Assembly (NCBI GenBank): GCA_963675135.1
Contig: OY776124.1
Location: forward strand, 12,166,677 to 12,230,676
Direction of reading: 5' to 3'
Length of the DNA stretch: 64,000 nucleotides
DNA from: Galeopsis tetrahit
Taxonomy: Eukaryota; Streptophyta; Magnoliopsida; Lamiales; Lamiaceae
In this document: one piece after another, positions 1 through 11,439 of the stretch
How the letters are laid out: each line of letters begins with the position of its first letter
Numbering within the stretch: the stretch's first letter is position 1
Notes under the pieces: generated by a model
Seen by the model: the letters and a program-made list of their open reading frames with translations, nothing else
What the model was told of the DNA's origin: nothing
The model's database searches: none
Position numbers and translations under genes: made by a program

Positions 1-855
1 GAGAAATTCACTGACTTTCCTAGCAGCCTTGATCTTCCACCTGAATTCAGAATTGATGAAGATGAGCCTACATCAAAGAAAGCCAAAACTGCTGAAGAGC
101 CCAAATCTACTGAAGAGGACAAATCTTCTGAATCTGGCAAAACTGCTGAAGGTACCAAGTCCTCTGAAGACATTGAAGAGCTATTTGCTGAAGGATTTGG
201 ACCTGAACCTAAGAAGAAGACAACAGTCCTAACTCTTGACCCATCAAAGTTGTTTCATGAAGGGTATGGCAAAGACCCTGAAACACAACAAAAACTGGCC
301 ATGATGAGGGCTCAAGAGAAAATGGACTTAATGGAAGAAGCCAACAGAGCAAGAGATGAAAGAAGAGCAAACTTTCAGAAACCAAGAAGGAGAAGAGCAA
401 CATACAGCAAGATGAAGCCTCAGCTTCTAATCCCAATGGACACCAAATATCCACACTTGGATAAATGGGTGCCAATTCAACTGAATGACACATGGGAAGA
501 AGCCAAAAGGGAGTTTGTCTATGACTATTATGTCATTGACAGATGGAATGGAGGAGATGCAAACTCTGCCTTCACTGAGTTCATGCTAGAATACTACAGA
601 GAGTTGTATCAACAACTACTTGCAGCTGCTGACATTGCAAGATTTGAACTCACAGCTCCCAAGCCAATCATATACATGCCTCCAAAGCTTGAAGGATGGA
701 TTGACCAAGCAAGAATTCTGAGGGAATTCACTGAGATCCTTAAGCTGAACAAGATGGTTCTTGGACCTAAGGGAACCAACCAAGAAGCCATGGCACTGAA
801 AAGAAGAGTGTGGGCACAGTATGGAATGCTGCCACCTCCTGAGGATGATCTTTGA
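1..855 (+). CDS. Ty1-copia element, 3'-terminal ORF (partial, 5' end outside window)
   Basis: The frame is open from the first base to a TGA at 853-855 (284 codons in view), so this is the C-terminal part of a longer ORF. The first 80 or so codons are Lys/Glu/Ser-rich and low in complexity, with repeated KTAEE and KSSE motifs. The rest is a compact, charged, probably globular domain containing WVPIQLNDTWEEAKREF and ending in PPPEDDL. It lies about 460 bp upstream of a polypurine tract and LTR, which places it as the last ORF of a copia element. Plant SIRE/Maximus-type copia elements often carry an extra ORF here, sometimes called envelope-like. I do not recognise integrase, RT or RNase H motifs, so that label is inference from position only. 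Confidence 0.6.
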   Translation, partial: EKFTDFPSSLDLPPEFRIDEDEPTSKKAKTAEEPKSTEEDKSSESGKTAEGTKSSEDIEELFAEGFGPEPKKKTTVLTLDPSKLFHEGYGKDPETQQKLAMMRAQEKMDLMEEANRARDERRANFQKPRRRRATYSKMKPQLLIPMDTKYPHLDKWVPIQLNDTWEEAKREFVYDYYVIDRWNGGDANSAFTEFMLEYYRELYQQLLAAADIARFELTAPKPIIYMPPKLEGWIDQARILREFTEILKLNKMVLGPKGTNQEAMALKRRVWAQYGMLPPPEDDL

Positions 856-1310
856 AATGGCTAAGTCTTCTGACCTTACTTGAATGATCAACTATGCTGA
901 AAAATGATCAAGTTTGCTGATGTGTTAATCTGGTTGCTCTGATCTAGTTATGGATTGCTCTAATACAAGATTGGTGCTCTGATTTGTGTGTGTATGCTCT
1001 GATATGCTTAGAATATAATGCTCTATTGTATTTAGTGTTGATGATTCATGCTCTGATATGTTAAATTCAACTATCAACATGCCTGTAATGATTTCCTATA
1101 TGAATGATAGTTGAACTACTTTTGAATCAAGATACACTTATACAGAAAATCTCTCTATGCCTATTCTTGAAACCTACTTGCAACAAAAACAGTGAATACA
1201 CTAACACATTATTTTTCAGGAATATTGACCTCAGTCATGTCTTCTGAAGATACATGTAATAGGTGTAGACAAGTCACTTTTGCTTAAGTTGTATAGGTTT
1301 TGGCATCATC

Positions 1311-1323
1311 AAAAAGGGGGAAA
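1311..1323 (+). other. Polypurine tract of the copia element
   Basis: A run AAAAAGGGGGAAA sits directly before the TGTTGGG start of the LTR. It primes plus-strand DNA synthesis in LTR retrotransposons. The preceding TTTTGGCATCATC context is common in plant copia elements. Bases 856-1310 between the ORF stop and this tract are AT-rich untranslated sequence with many short GCTCTGAT-like repeats and no further ORF. Confidence 0.85.
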
Positions 1324-1324
1324 T

Positions 1325-3107
1325 TGTTGGGAATAAAATGAGCTATGTTTTGATTGAATACCAAAAAACCCCCTGAGACATGCCTAAATTATAAATGAAT
1401 ATGTTCTAGAAATGTTAGAACATATAGCATAAGGCTCTAGAATGAGAAGCTGAAATGTTAGGCAGCTCTTAGACAATTAGATGCACAATTTGAGGGGGAA
1501 CCTATGCTTTGAAGATGATCAAGATCAAGTCCCCCCTAAGGCTCAAAAATCTGGAACAATCACTTAAGAGAGAGTTGTCCAAAGAAGCTAACCATATGCA
1601 AGAACAAGTTTACAAAGCTCAAAAGGACAAGACTACTCAAAGGTTTTCATCAGGAGAGTTGTCCAGAGAAGTCAACTCTAGGCATAAAGTACTCTGATAC
1701 AAAAAGATTAAATACACTGATCAGGAGAGTTGTCCAGAGAAGTTGTCTCAGCTAAATTGACCAAGATCAAGTGCTCTGAAAGCCTAAGATCAACTATGCT
1801 GAAGAGATTGAGACAATATGTCCCTAAAGGTCCTCAAAGGAATGAGCTAAGACCATACACAAGAGAAACAATGGGAAAGAGCCAAGTCATCTGAAGAAGA
1901 GCAAGCCAACCATGCTGAAAAGCAAAACTGCTGATAGTGATAAGGAGAGTTGTCCAGATGATAAGGAATGTTGTCCTATCATTAGATTAACCTTCAGAAG
2001 CCATGTCCAAGTCCTAACAAGAAGTCAAACATTGGGAAAAGTGCTGCAGAATGAAGACAAAACTGTTACAGCCGTTTATTACCCAAATGAGGACATGTCA
2101 CTATCAAGAATCTGTCTTCCAAGTTGAAGAACTCAAGGAAGACATTTATAGCAATTTGGGGCTGCCTCTCCAACGGGCAAATCCTCCATTTTGTCTATAA
2201 ATACAGAAGTGTGAAGACCATTTGAAAGCACCTCAACCTAGACAAGAATATCCAACTATCCTACAAGTTGACAAGTGCTCTCAAGCCTTCAAAGAGACTA
2301 TCTTAGTCTTTATACACTTCTTCTAAGCTGAACCCAATTGTATATCCATACACAAGCTTAGAGAGATATCCTATCCTTATACACTGATCTTCATTGTAAA
2401 GGATATCTCATTAGTTGGAACCTTACTTCAACCCTTATATCTTTCAAGAGTGAAAGTGAGAAGGTTGTAGTAGTAGAAGTGGTAGGAACTGACTGTTGAG
2501 AGAAGAACAGTTCAGTTCTGAGTTGAGAAGAGGGTACTAGGACTCTAGACATCCTAGGGATCAATTCACCAAGGAGTGGTGTTCTTGATCAAGTGCACCT
2601 TGGCACTATAAAACAAGTTAATTCCAAGAGTGAAGGAATTATCCTGTTAAATCAGGGAAAGTGGATGTAGGAGCTTGAGTCTCTGAACCACTATAAACTC
2701 TTGTGTTGATTTACTTTACAAGCACTTACATTCATTCAACACTGCACACAAAACTGATCTTTCAAAGATACATATTCAAAGACTGTGCAAAACTGATTTG
2801 GACAAGTTCCCTGAAGCTTAACTGGACTGTGTTGCATTGACTTAGTGATTTCAGAAATTAAAGGAGTCTAAACTTAAAGGGCCAACCACCATTCCGCACA
2901 TATAACTCCCCTAGATAGTTATTCAACTAAGTACTCAATAGTACTTAGTAGTCTGATTATCTTAGAAGAGTTAATCTTCTTCAGCAGAGTTGTCCAAGAC
3001 AACCTTGCTGAACTCTGGTTTGATCAAAGTTAGAAAAGAATTGCATACAAGTGTATTCCCCCCCCCCCCCCCCATACACTTGTTATATACTCCTTTCAGG
3101 ACCAACA
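1325..3107 (+). mobile_element. 3' LTR of a Ty1-copia retrotransposon
   Basis: The LTR starts TGTTGGGAAT right after the polypurine tract and ends ACCAACA at 3101-3107, giving the expected TG...CA ends with a short inverted repeat (TGTTGG/CCAACA). It is about 1.78 kb. A TATA-like TATAAATA lies near 2198, where an LTR promoter would be. A homopolymer of about 17 C (3057-3073) sits close to the end, as in many SIRE-type LTRs. Short ORFs inside it look like chance. The partner LTR, PBS and gag-pol lie to the left of the window, so the 5-bp target duplication (CGGGT would be the right copy) cannot be checked. Confidence 0.85.
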
Positions 3108-3928
3108 CGGGTAGTGCGCACACATTTGCAGAGATATTCAGAGATATTCTGACACATCAAGATTGCTTACCTTTCTTGTTAACCAAGACAATCTATTATC
3201 CGGGTCCTGGTTATGCAGAGAAAAGCAAAGGAGAATTTTATTCTTTAGTCTATGTCCATCAGATCTAGGTCATGTCCGAGATGGACCTAGCAATATCAGA
3301 TCAGATCCCGAAGGGAACTGACCTGATCATGGCCCATATCGTGAATGTAGGCTTTTCTGATCCTGATCCCAAAAGGATGTGATCAGCTTTTTACGGACTA
3401 TTTCGTTAGTAGCTCTTCTTTTCTAGACCTACATGATTATGCCACATCAAGTAGAATATTAATTTGAGGTACAAATTATTTAATTTTTGAACTAGTAATA
3501 TTGTTGTAATATTTATACATTAAATTATTAAATTGTGTTTTATGCTATGTTTTTTTGTAGATGAAAAAAATGAAAACGATTGATTCATTTAAAAAAAAAT
3601 GTCAAAAGGTTAAACATCTTAGTTAAATTTGTTAATTTAAAACAGTTCTCCAAATTCTGAAATTCAACCTACTAAATCACCCAAGGTTTGAAATAAGTGA
3701 ATATATTGATAAAATAAATATGTAATTTTATAAACTTTTGTAAATAAAGTAGATAAATTAGTTGGATTGAATGTAAAAATAAGAATTTTGTGTAAATACA
3801 TGAATTAATTGGAGTATGAGAGTAGAGTGTATGCATAGTTTTCTTTTTTAAGATGTGAAAATTATGAGTGAACGAATAAAATAAACGTACAAACAATTAT
3901 AGAACAAAAGATATACACTAAATACTAC
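3108..3928. other. AT-rich intergenic sequence right of the copia LTR
   Basis: An open frame continues from the LTR end to 3268 (reading SAHTFAEIFRDILTHQDC and on), but it begins inside the LTR and matches nothing I recognise. From 3420 onward the sequence is AT-rich and low in complexity. No gene is supported. Confidence 0.5.
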
Positions 3929-3969
3929 TTGGGCCCCCTCCCTATCCAAACCTGGGTCCGCCCCTGCCA
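3929..3969 (-). mobile_element. hAT-type terminus, CAGGGGCGGACCC family (one end only)
   Basis: Read on the minus strand the end is CAGGGGCGGACCCAGGTTTG, which resembles both termini of the complete element at 63455-63923. I could not find the opposite end nearby, so this is probably a truncated or diverged copy abutting the MULE pseudogene. Confidence 0.45.
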
Positions 3970-5093
3970 GGCATCTTCAACATAAATAAGTGAAAAATTA
4001 GGCATCAATCATAAGTGAAACGTTTAAGTTTTCTCGCATTTTTCTTCTCTTCCTCAGGCCCTCTTCTTCTTTTCTTCTCCGGCCTTCCTGGTATCTTTCT
4101 AAATGGTGGTGGCTTTATTGGATTACCAGTAGCTTCAGGCCATAACTTTCTACCATTAAACAGTTGCAATGCATTTTGATATGCAACAATGTACACTGTG
4201 ACTGTATAACATTGATCAACAAAAGCTACAACATCTTTTTTCATGAAGTGAATGGCTGAACAAGCATGAATGCAAGGAATTCCAATCAATTCCCATGCCC
4301 TACGGCCTACACGTGCAAGTTGAATATTTTAAGTCAACCACAAACTGATCATCCTCAATTGAAACCTGAAACCTCTCTCCAACAGCTGGCTTCGTGATGC
4401 ACATTCTACTCCTGTATTTTGCAGCTCCAACTTTTTTCCTTATTCTAGGACAAATTTTATCGATTACTCCACTCATGTCTTGTAAATTTCTATGTTGTCT
4501 CTCCATCAATTCAGATCTCATGGTCTCAAGCATGTCTACACTATGTTTTCCCCTTGCCTTCACAATATATCCATTGAATGTCTCTGACACATTGTTATCA
4601 ATCATGTCTGACCTTGGAATAGTTGAGACGAATGTCTTGCAAAATCTTTGAGGGTCTCTCTCTAAAAAATCTTTGTAGGCAGCTTCGTTTTTTTCCTTCA
4701 TCTCCTGAAGTGCTATGTTGTAATCACCCATGTACGTACTGCGAACACATTTCCAAAAGATGTTCTTCAATGTTTTTCCCTTGAAGTTCTTTTTCCAATT
4801 GATGTAGATGTGTCTTGCACAATTTCTGTGTTCCACATACGGGGTCAACTCAGAAATGGCTTTGATAAGTACCTGAGATACAATCGAAAGTTCATTAAAA
4901 ACAAAGAGATAATTAGATGAAAATAAGTAAAAGTTCATAAGAATGTAAATTCTAACCTTTTGTTGATCACTGACGAATGTCCAACCTAATCCATCAAAAA
5001 TGCTCAACTCTTCAAATAATATGGTCAAAAACCAACCTAAATCATAACATGATAATTCATCATCAGACTCACTCACATCTATCGGCATATAGT

Positions 5094-7396
5094 TGACACG
5101 TGTTTTTACCAACACGTACCCCTCAAGTATAAGAGGATCATATGTAATAAAAGCAAGGCCCGGTTAAATTATCGATCCGTGGGACTAGATTGATCAAGTA
5201 GCCTTAGTGTGTATGTTGTTCTTTGAATATAGTAAAGAGTCATGGTTTGTGCAAATGTAAAGGAAACTTACAAATAACAACTAATTATAAGCGATAACTA
5301 AAAAGATAATGATTGAAATCAAGTGAGAGAGGGAGTGTTCGGGTGTTCGTCCTTGTGTGGACTTGATGTTAATAGTCGAATTCTATGTGCAATTCATTGG
5401 ATGGAATTTGGTAGAAGCAATCACTAAGCATATGACGAGTAAGCACCTAGGATCGAGAGGATGAATAGAGGTTTTCTTACCCGGGTAATCACACGACTAG
5501 GGGGTTCGACTCTACCTAAATTATACTAAAACTAATCCCTAATCATGCTTTTCCACTTGAATACTCACAACCAAACTCCTATGGCTAGGGCTGGCAAATC
5601 GTGCTATCGTGTCGTGTTTCGGGTCGACACGATAGTGACACGACACGATAAGGCCAAACACGAACACGACACGATAAGAATTTGTGTCGACACGACACGA
5701 ACACGATAATTTTCGTGTCGACGTGACACGACACGATAACGACACGATAAGAAAATAAATTAATTTAAAATTGTATTAAATATATAAAAAATAATATATT
5801 TATATAAATATAAAAAATTATCGTGTCATTATCGTATTATTATCAGATACGTGTCATTATCGTGTCGTGTCATATCAGGTAAATAACAGGTTAACGGGTT
5901 GTTAACAGGTTAATGGGTTACCTGTTAATTTTATCGTGCTTAACGGGTTGACACGAACCCGATACGAAATTTTCGTGTCGTTATCAGGTCGACCCGATAA
6001 CGACACGAACCCGATAAGGCCAAACACTAACCTGCAATTTTCGTGTCGGATTCGTATCGTGCTATCGTGTCGTGTCGAAAATTGCCACCCCTACCTATGG
6101 CCTTCTCACTAACCACTCAATTGTTAATTGAAGCAATTAATGTAGATAAATAGGGTTCTAATGAAATTTACTCAACTCTCGTTGCGATAAACCCATATTA
6201 ACTTATTCACTCGATTCCCAACCCTCGATTATACTATCTACCCCAATTAACCAACTCTCGTTGCATTAATTGAGTTTCCAATACAACCTAATAATTGAGT
6301 TCTTGCAAATAATCTAACAAAACCCATAAACCTACCAATGAATTCCACAATTAAAATCTAACTAAAACATTAATTCCCTCACAATTCTATAACACCCAAA
6401 CACCAAATTGCTTAGCACATGGCTAATTTAATGAAATTAAGAAAAGAAAATGAGAAACTAAACATACCCATAATAAATAACACAAAAATCTTCAATAAAA
6501 GTAAAGGTATCACCTCTTTGATTGAAAATGTAGACAAAAACCTTAAAGTGCTTCAATGGAGTCTTCAATCCTTGCTTGAAAATGAAATTACAACCCACAA
6601 TAACAATTAAACTAAGAAAATTCACTCAATTCTATGGCTAAACTAAGAAAAACGAGCTAAGATGGTGCAAGATGATGAAATTTGGATGTTAGGGAGCTTG
6701 TGTGGCCTCCAATGGCTTCCTCCTCTTCAAAAACGAAAATTGGGGCTTAAATACCCTTCCCAAAAAGCTTGGCACGTGTCCCTAGGTCAAAAGGGGAGGA
6801 GCAGAATTTTTTAGCTGGAGCACGGCCGTGCACGGGGCTCAGCCGAGCTGCCCGTGCGTAGAAAGCGTGCACGCGTTTCTTTCTTCAGGAGCACGGTCGT
6901 GCTCGTGTCTCGGCCGTGCTCGTGTCTCGGCCGTGCTCTAGCCATCCTCTTCTCCATCGAGCTCGACCGAGCTTGTGTCTCGGCCGTGCACCTTCAATCC
7001 CAAAAATTCTCTGTCTCGGGCTGCCCTATTTCGTGCATCAAGCTCGGCCGTGACTTGATTTTTGGCCTGAAAAGTGGCTCGGCCGTGCTCTTACTCGACT
7101 TCGACTCTTTCTCGTTTCGTGCATATCTTTCACCTCGGGTGTCCGATTGATTTGATTCTTTTATCTATTCCACTCCATTTTTCGAGACGAACCCAACGGT
7201 GCACTCCTCTTCCTGATCCAGTAAAGTATGGTTGGTATTTTGCTCCAAATTCCATCGTATTTCCTACAAAATCGACAAAACACAAACTTTCTCTCATTTT
7301 GGCTTAAATCATCATAATCAATCCATAATTCAATGAAATCCACATCAAAATACGCTTCACATGTGCCTCTAAAGTGTGTAAAATCCACCCGAATCA
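5094..7396 (-). mobile_element. Solo LTR, Ty3-gypsy-like, inserted in the MULE transposase
   Basis: The ends are TGATTCGGG...CACGTGTCA on the minus strand and the insertion is flanked by a perfect 5-bp duplication, ACTAT on the minus strand (7397-7401 and 5089-5093). Length is 2303 bp, about 1.79 kb without the nested hAT element. It carries GC-rich repeats of the type CACGGCCGTGC (6830-7090) and no internal coding region. A truncated relative occurs at 9154-9437. The assignment to gypsy rests on general resemblance of the LTR layout to plant Athila/Tat-type LTRs and is inference. The boundaries are seen directly. Confidence 0.85.
5586..6093. mobile_element. hAT-type MITE (TAGGG family) nested in the solo LTR
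   Basis: The termini are TAGGGCTGGCAA and, on the other strand, TAGGGGTGGCAA. It is flanked by a perfect 8-bp duplication CCTATGGC (5578-5585 and 6094-6101). The 508-bp body consists largely of CGTGTCGACACGA-like palindromic repeats that could form hairpins, and it has no coding capacity. Confidence 0.92.
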
Positions 7397-7882
7397 ATAG
7401 TCTTCATCTTCACTAGAGTAGCCACTAATATCACCAAGAAAATCATCAATATTATCATTTAAAAAATCTGTCCCAACAACACCATCAGTCCCATCAACCT
7501 CATCAGTCACAGCAACCCCATCAATCCCATCATCATCACAATTAATCTTACCACCATCTACATATACACTTACTAAATATTGCCCATATGTGGATTGCTT
7601 AATCATATCCATCATACCAACATTATCAAAAACTTCTTTCATCTCGGTCTTTGTCCATGGAATTTTGTAAAATAATTTGTTCCATTTTTTATAGCCTTAT
7701 TTATGAACTTCTTCTTCCAAGTCAAAATACTCAAACCTATCAATATCTAAATCATGCCTAGGAGCCAATTCAACACCACTGCAGATCAATTCCCCATTTT
7801 TTGATAACATTTTTCCACCATGATGAATATAAATAGAGAATTCACTATAAATCAAATATACAAACAATGTATTAGGCCACAA

Positions 7883-8759
7883 TTTTGAAAATATATATTT
7901 TGCAGAAATTTAGACTATAAATTTCTACTTAGCTTTTTGCATAAATCTGATTTATATATAGAAATTTTAAATTAGAATTTTTGAAGAAAATAGATGTTCT
8001 TACCACCAATTACTTTTACCATTATAAATTCCTAATTAGATTTTTGCACAAATCAGATTCACAAGAAACCCTAATTTAAAAAACACTCAATTTTTTTAGA
8101 GCCCACGTTCTTGACCACCTCCATAACAAGCCAATTATTAAAGAATTCTAAAAATCGATTAAATCTCATCCAAAAATATGTCACACTATCCAGGTTTCGA
8201 AAATTCTAGAAAACTATAAGGTAAAATAAAAATTAGCATATGGGCTCTACCTGTCTGCCATTGATGGACTAGTTGTGACCACTCTCGGAACGGGATAAGA
8301 AACACCGATTGAAGACAAAAGAGAAAAATGTGTTCCCTTTTTTCTGTATTATGTTACTGATTGCTCGTAACAGAACTCCCAATGAAGGGCTTTCTTTCTC
8401 AATGCTATTTCAAGATCACCTTCATGTTCAATTGTATTCCAAGATCATTTTCAGTATTGATGATTGATTGCGATTTTTCTAGGGTTCCCCTTTCTCTTTT
8501 AGAAATCTGTTTATTTTTAGTGTGAAGAAAAAACCTGCGTATAAATCTAAAAAACTCTCAGATATTTGTTCTTATTTTACTTGTTTTATGATTTGTAATT
8601 TTTTAACAATATGAACAGGGCATAGGAAGAGCCACATAGGATTTTAGATTTTATTAAGTTTTTTTTTTTTAATCTGAACAAAACGACGTCGTTTTGTCCA
8701 TAAGAAGCCACGTAGGATTGCCACGTCAGATTCGGGCACAAGGGTGCTGCCCAGAAGTC
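7883..8759. other. 5' flank of the MULE transposase
   Basis: Sequence upstream of the minus-strand MULE reading frame, presumably its 5' UTR and promoter. It is AT-rich and contains a palindrome AAAACGACGTCGTTTT near 8681, a motif often found near plant MULE ends. No other gene is seen. Confidence 0.45.
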
Positions 8760-8873
8760 TAATTTGCAAAAAAATGTAAAAGCTGGTGATTTAAATTGCA
8801 ATATTTCAAAGGTTTAGACTAAATTGCAACTGAATGAAAGGTTGTGATTTTTTTTGCAATTAACCCTTAAAAT
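8760..8873. repeat. Probable MULE terminal inverted repeat
   Basis: Read on the minus strand this begins GGGTTAATTGCAA and continues with alternating TTGCAA and AATCAC motifs. It resembles both arms of the long-TIR element at 52035-52393. It lies upstream of the MULE transposase start, where the element's end should be. The opposite TIR was not found near 3970-4005. Confidence 0.55.
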
Positions 8874-8920
8874 TATGGGGTGTGTATAGAGTATTTTTGG
8901 GTGTTATTTGCTCTATTTTT
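8874..8920. mobile_element. End fragment of the GGGTGTTATTAG MULE-MITE family
   Basis: AAATTATGGGGTGTGTATAG followed by GGGTGTTATTTGCTC matches the right ends of the elements at 24935-25834 and 36530-37461. No left end was found, so this is a fragment. Confidence 0.5.
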
Positions 8921-9153
8921 TTAATATATATAAAGGAGAGATAGTGATGTGGCATGATGATGTGCCATCTTTTAATACATGTTGCACCAAGTTTGCCAAT
9001 TATAATTCCTTCCAAACATAAAGGATTAAAATTGATGTAAAAAATGATTAAATTAAAAGGTAAATGACTTATTTTGTAAAGTTGAAACTTAAAGGATTTA
9101 TTTTGAAATGTTTCAAACTTATAGGACTAAAATAAAAAAATTCCCTCAATTAA

Positions 9154-9437
9154 TCACAATTGGGCTGTTGCAGAAAATGGGCCGCAGAGAGCAAATAATT
9201 TCCACCCACTATTTTTTCGTTGTGCTCTCAATCTCGATTTCTTCCTTCGATTGACTTCACTAAAAATTAGGTGGGTGTTTTTGCCTCCAAAATAATCATT
9301 TTTCCTACAAAATACACAAAACACCACATTTCTATCTATCATGTGAAATTAGCCAAAATTAAGCAATAAAAGCATGAAATCCTAGGAAAATTTAGCTCAA
9401 AATGTGTCGTAAAAATATGCAAATTCCACCCGAATCA
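9154..9437 (-). mobile_element. Truncated copy of the 5094-7396 LTR family
   Basis: Starting at 9437 on the minus strand the sequence begins TGATTCGGGTGGA and follows the first 250 or so bases of the solo LTR, including the shared stretch TTTTGTAGGAAA. It stops matching near 9154. It is a 5' LTR fragment. Confidence 0.7.
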
Positions 9438-9571
9438 ATACACATTAGATTTATGGTATAAACAACTCAACCCCAGAAAAATAATAAGATGCCTAAATGC
9501 ACTTAATATAATTAACTCAACATCATTTATTACCTTTTTTTTTTCTTTTTCCAGTGACTTAACTCTTAAAC

Positions 9572-9605
<34 letters not shown>

Positions 9606-9870
9606 ATATCCAGAGAAGTGGCATAAAATCTAGAGTACGATATAAATAATACAAATAAAATTTAATTGAAATAATATTCTATATAAACCTCCTTTCAATT
9701 TGTCCAAAAAAATTGATTTTCAGAACACAAAAAATTGATTAACCGCAATTGTGCACAATCGAAAAGAATAATGGAGCAATTAGGAGTGAAAAATCGAGCG
9801 ATTTGAGAGAGGGAAAACGATTTACAGTGAACAAATTTAAAACAAACAAAGAAAAAAAATTAAATACTCG
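9438..9870. other. AT-rich sequence with an (AT)n microsatellite
   Basis: Non-coding sequence. An (AT)n run lies at about 9575-9603. Nothing else is recognised. Confidence 0.5.
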
Positions 9871-10170
9871 TGACTCGGTGGTGGGTGTACAATTAGAATT
9901 TTAATGAGTTGCATTTTAATTTAATTGATAAAAGAGAACTATAATTTTTTTTACAAGTAATTTTTATTTAAAAAAAAAAATTGGGGGTGAACTCATAAAA
10001 AATGGAAGTAAATAACTGTAACTTATTTAAAAACTTACAAAATTAGGATGAACTCATAACAAATTGGGGTTAATAACTGTAACCTATTTTAAAATCCAGC
10101 CCATAGGTATCCTATAACTCATTTAAAAACTTGGATCAGTTACATATATGTAACAGGTACACACAAGTCT
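9871..10170. repeat. Dispersed repeat, copy A
   Basis: This 300-bp stretch resembles 41554-41766. Shared blocks include TTTTAATGAGTTG, TTTAATTTAATTGATAAAA, GGGGGTGAA and the terminal inverted motif GTTACATATATGTAAC followed by ACACACAAGT. The family is not recognised and no coding sequence is seen. It looks like a short non-autonomous element. Confidence 0.6.
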
Positions 10171-10919
10171 AATACTTAACATTAATTTTTATATTGTTTA
10201 ATTTTTTTTGTAGATAAAATATTTTAAGAAAAAATTAATGGCAGGTGAAAAGATTTAAAAAAAATAAAATATTAATATTACATTAAATTTGAATTAAATA
10301 TAAATAAGAATTTATTGACTACATAATTTTATAGATGGATGGACTTTATGAATTTTATCAGTAATGTACTTTTTAAAGTTCAAAAAAATTCAATAAAATT
10401 TCAATTGAATACACCCCTCAATAAAAATGGTCTAAATTTTTTTTTTAAAAAAAAATTGAATTTCAATATTAACATTTAAACATTCGAAAATCATACCATC
10501 TACCACATATCAAATTACGTACTTGGATACATTTCCTTCTAAGAGGAAATAATAGAGCGTAAAAATATAATAAAATATTAAAAATAATTAAACTATAAAA
10601 AAAATTAAATCGATTAATTAATAAAATACTAAAAAAAACAACTACCTTTCCTTCTGAGTTCATTGTTCAGGTCTACTTCAAAATTTAATAATATGAGAGT
10701 GACATATATAAAAGAGAATAGAGATTTGATTTAGTTAAAAAAAATTATAGATATTAAAAAAAGAAATTAAAAATAATTATTCAAAAATACATATAAAACT
10801 AGACTAAAATTAATTTAAAATTCAAAGAAGAAATTGTATTTCTTTACACCCAACATATTAAAAAATCATTATAAAATTTATGTATCATAAATAAATCATT
10901 AAAAAATAGATATGAAAAC
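10171..10919. other. AT-rich intergenic sequence
   Basis: Homopolymeric A and T runs and short ORFs without recognisable products. Nothing further is seen up to the CACTA element. Confidence 0.5.
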
Positions 10920-11220
10920 CACTACAAAAAATACCTCAATTAACAATTGATTAGAGACCGTAAAAATGGTCTCTAAACGCATTAGAGACCGTTTTGAAAC
11001 CGATTTTGGTTGGTCACTATTAAGTTCGTTTTAAATATTTTGAGACCGTTTTCATGTATTGGTCTTAAATTATAGACCGATTGTTTTAGGTCTCTAAATT
11101 GTAGACCGCATTAGCGGTCTACAAACGATCTCAAATGATTGGTCGGCCCGAACTTTTTTCGGGCCTTGAGACGGTCTCAAAACGGTATTTAATTTAGAGA
11201 CCGCCACATACGGTCTCGAA

Positions 11221-11408
11221 CCCCGACCCACCCGGCCAAACTGAACCCACCTGACCCGAACCCATACCCGCCCTGAACCCACACCCGCCCTGACACACCC
11301 GACCCGAACCCACACCCGCATCGACCCACCCGACCCGAACTCACACCCGCCCCAACCCACCTGACCCGAACCCACACCCGTCCCAACCCACCTGACCCGA
11401 ACCCACAC
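11221..11408. repeat. Degenerate GGGTCGGGTGGG-type tandem repeat in the CACTA element
   Basis: The plus strand shows repeated ACCCACCCGACCCGAACCC units of about 24-28 bp with small variations. Long minus-strand ORFs here translate the repeat and are not genes. A related GC-rich block follows the tRNA-like sequence of the large CACTA element at 62811-62873. Confidence 0.8.
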
Positions 11409-11439
11409 CCACTTTATTTAAATGACCATTTATTTGGTC

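Larger units (their letters stand above)
4005..7882 (-). pseudogene. Mutator-like (MuDR/MURA-type) transposase, broken and split by a solo LTR
   Basis: Two coding blocks read leftwards. The first (7882-7402) has the MULE N-terminal region with FSIYIHHGGK and an acidic stretch ending SSEDEDY. The second (5088-4005) has the DDE/MULE region, with WTFVSDQQK and PYVEHRNCARHIY, then a SWIM zinc finger (CTC, GIPCIHACSAI) and a basic proline-rich tail. A solo LTR (5094-7396) separates the blocks and its target duplication keeps the frame. An 84-bp GT-AG intron is predicted at 4873-4956. Defects: an in-frame TAA near 7690 after HK, a frameshift at about 4302 caused by a 7-bp duplication just after CTC, and absence of roughly 150-200 residues between the acidic region and the end of the DDE domain. 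The element cannot make a full transposase. Confidence 0.85.

Noticed and set aside
1509..2127. Plus-strand ORFs of 62-71 codons in the copia LTR
   Set aside because: LTRs normally do not code, and these contain only low-complexity Lys/Ser-rich sequence.
11094..11408. Gly/Val/Trp-rich ORFs of about 100 codons on the minus strand
   Set aside because: They translate the GGGTCGGG-type tandem repeat, and two frames are open at once because of the repeat.
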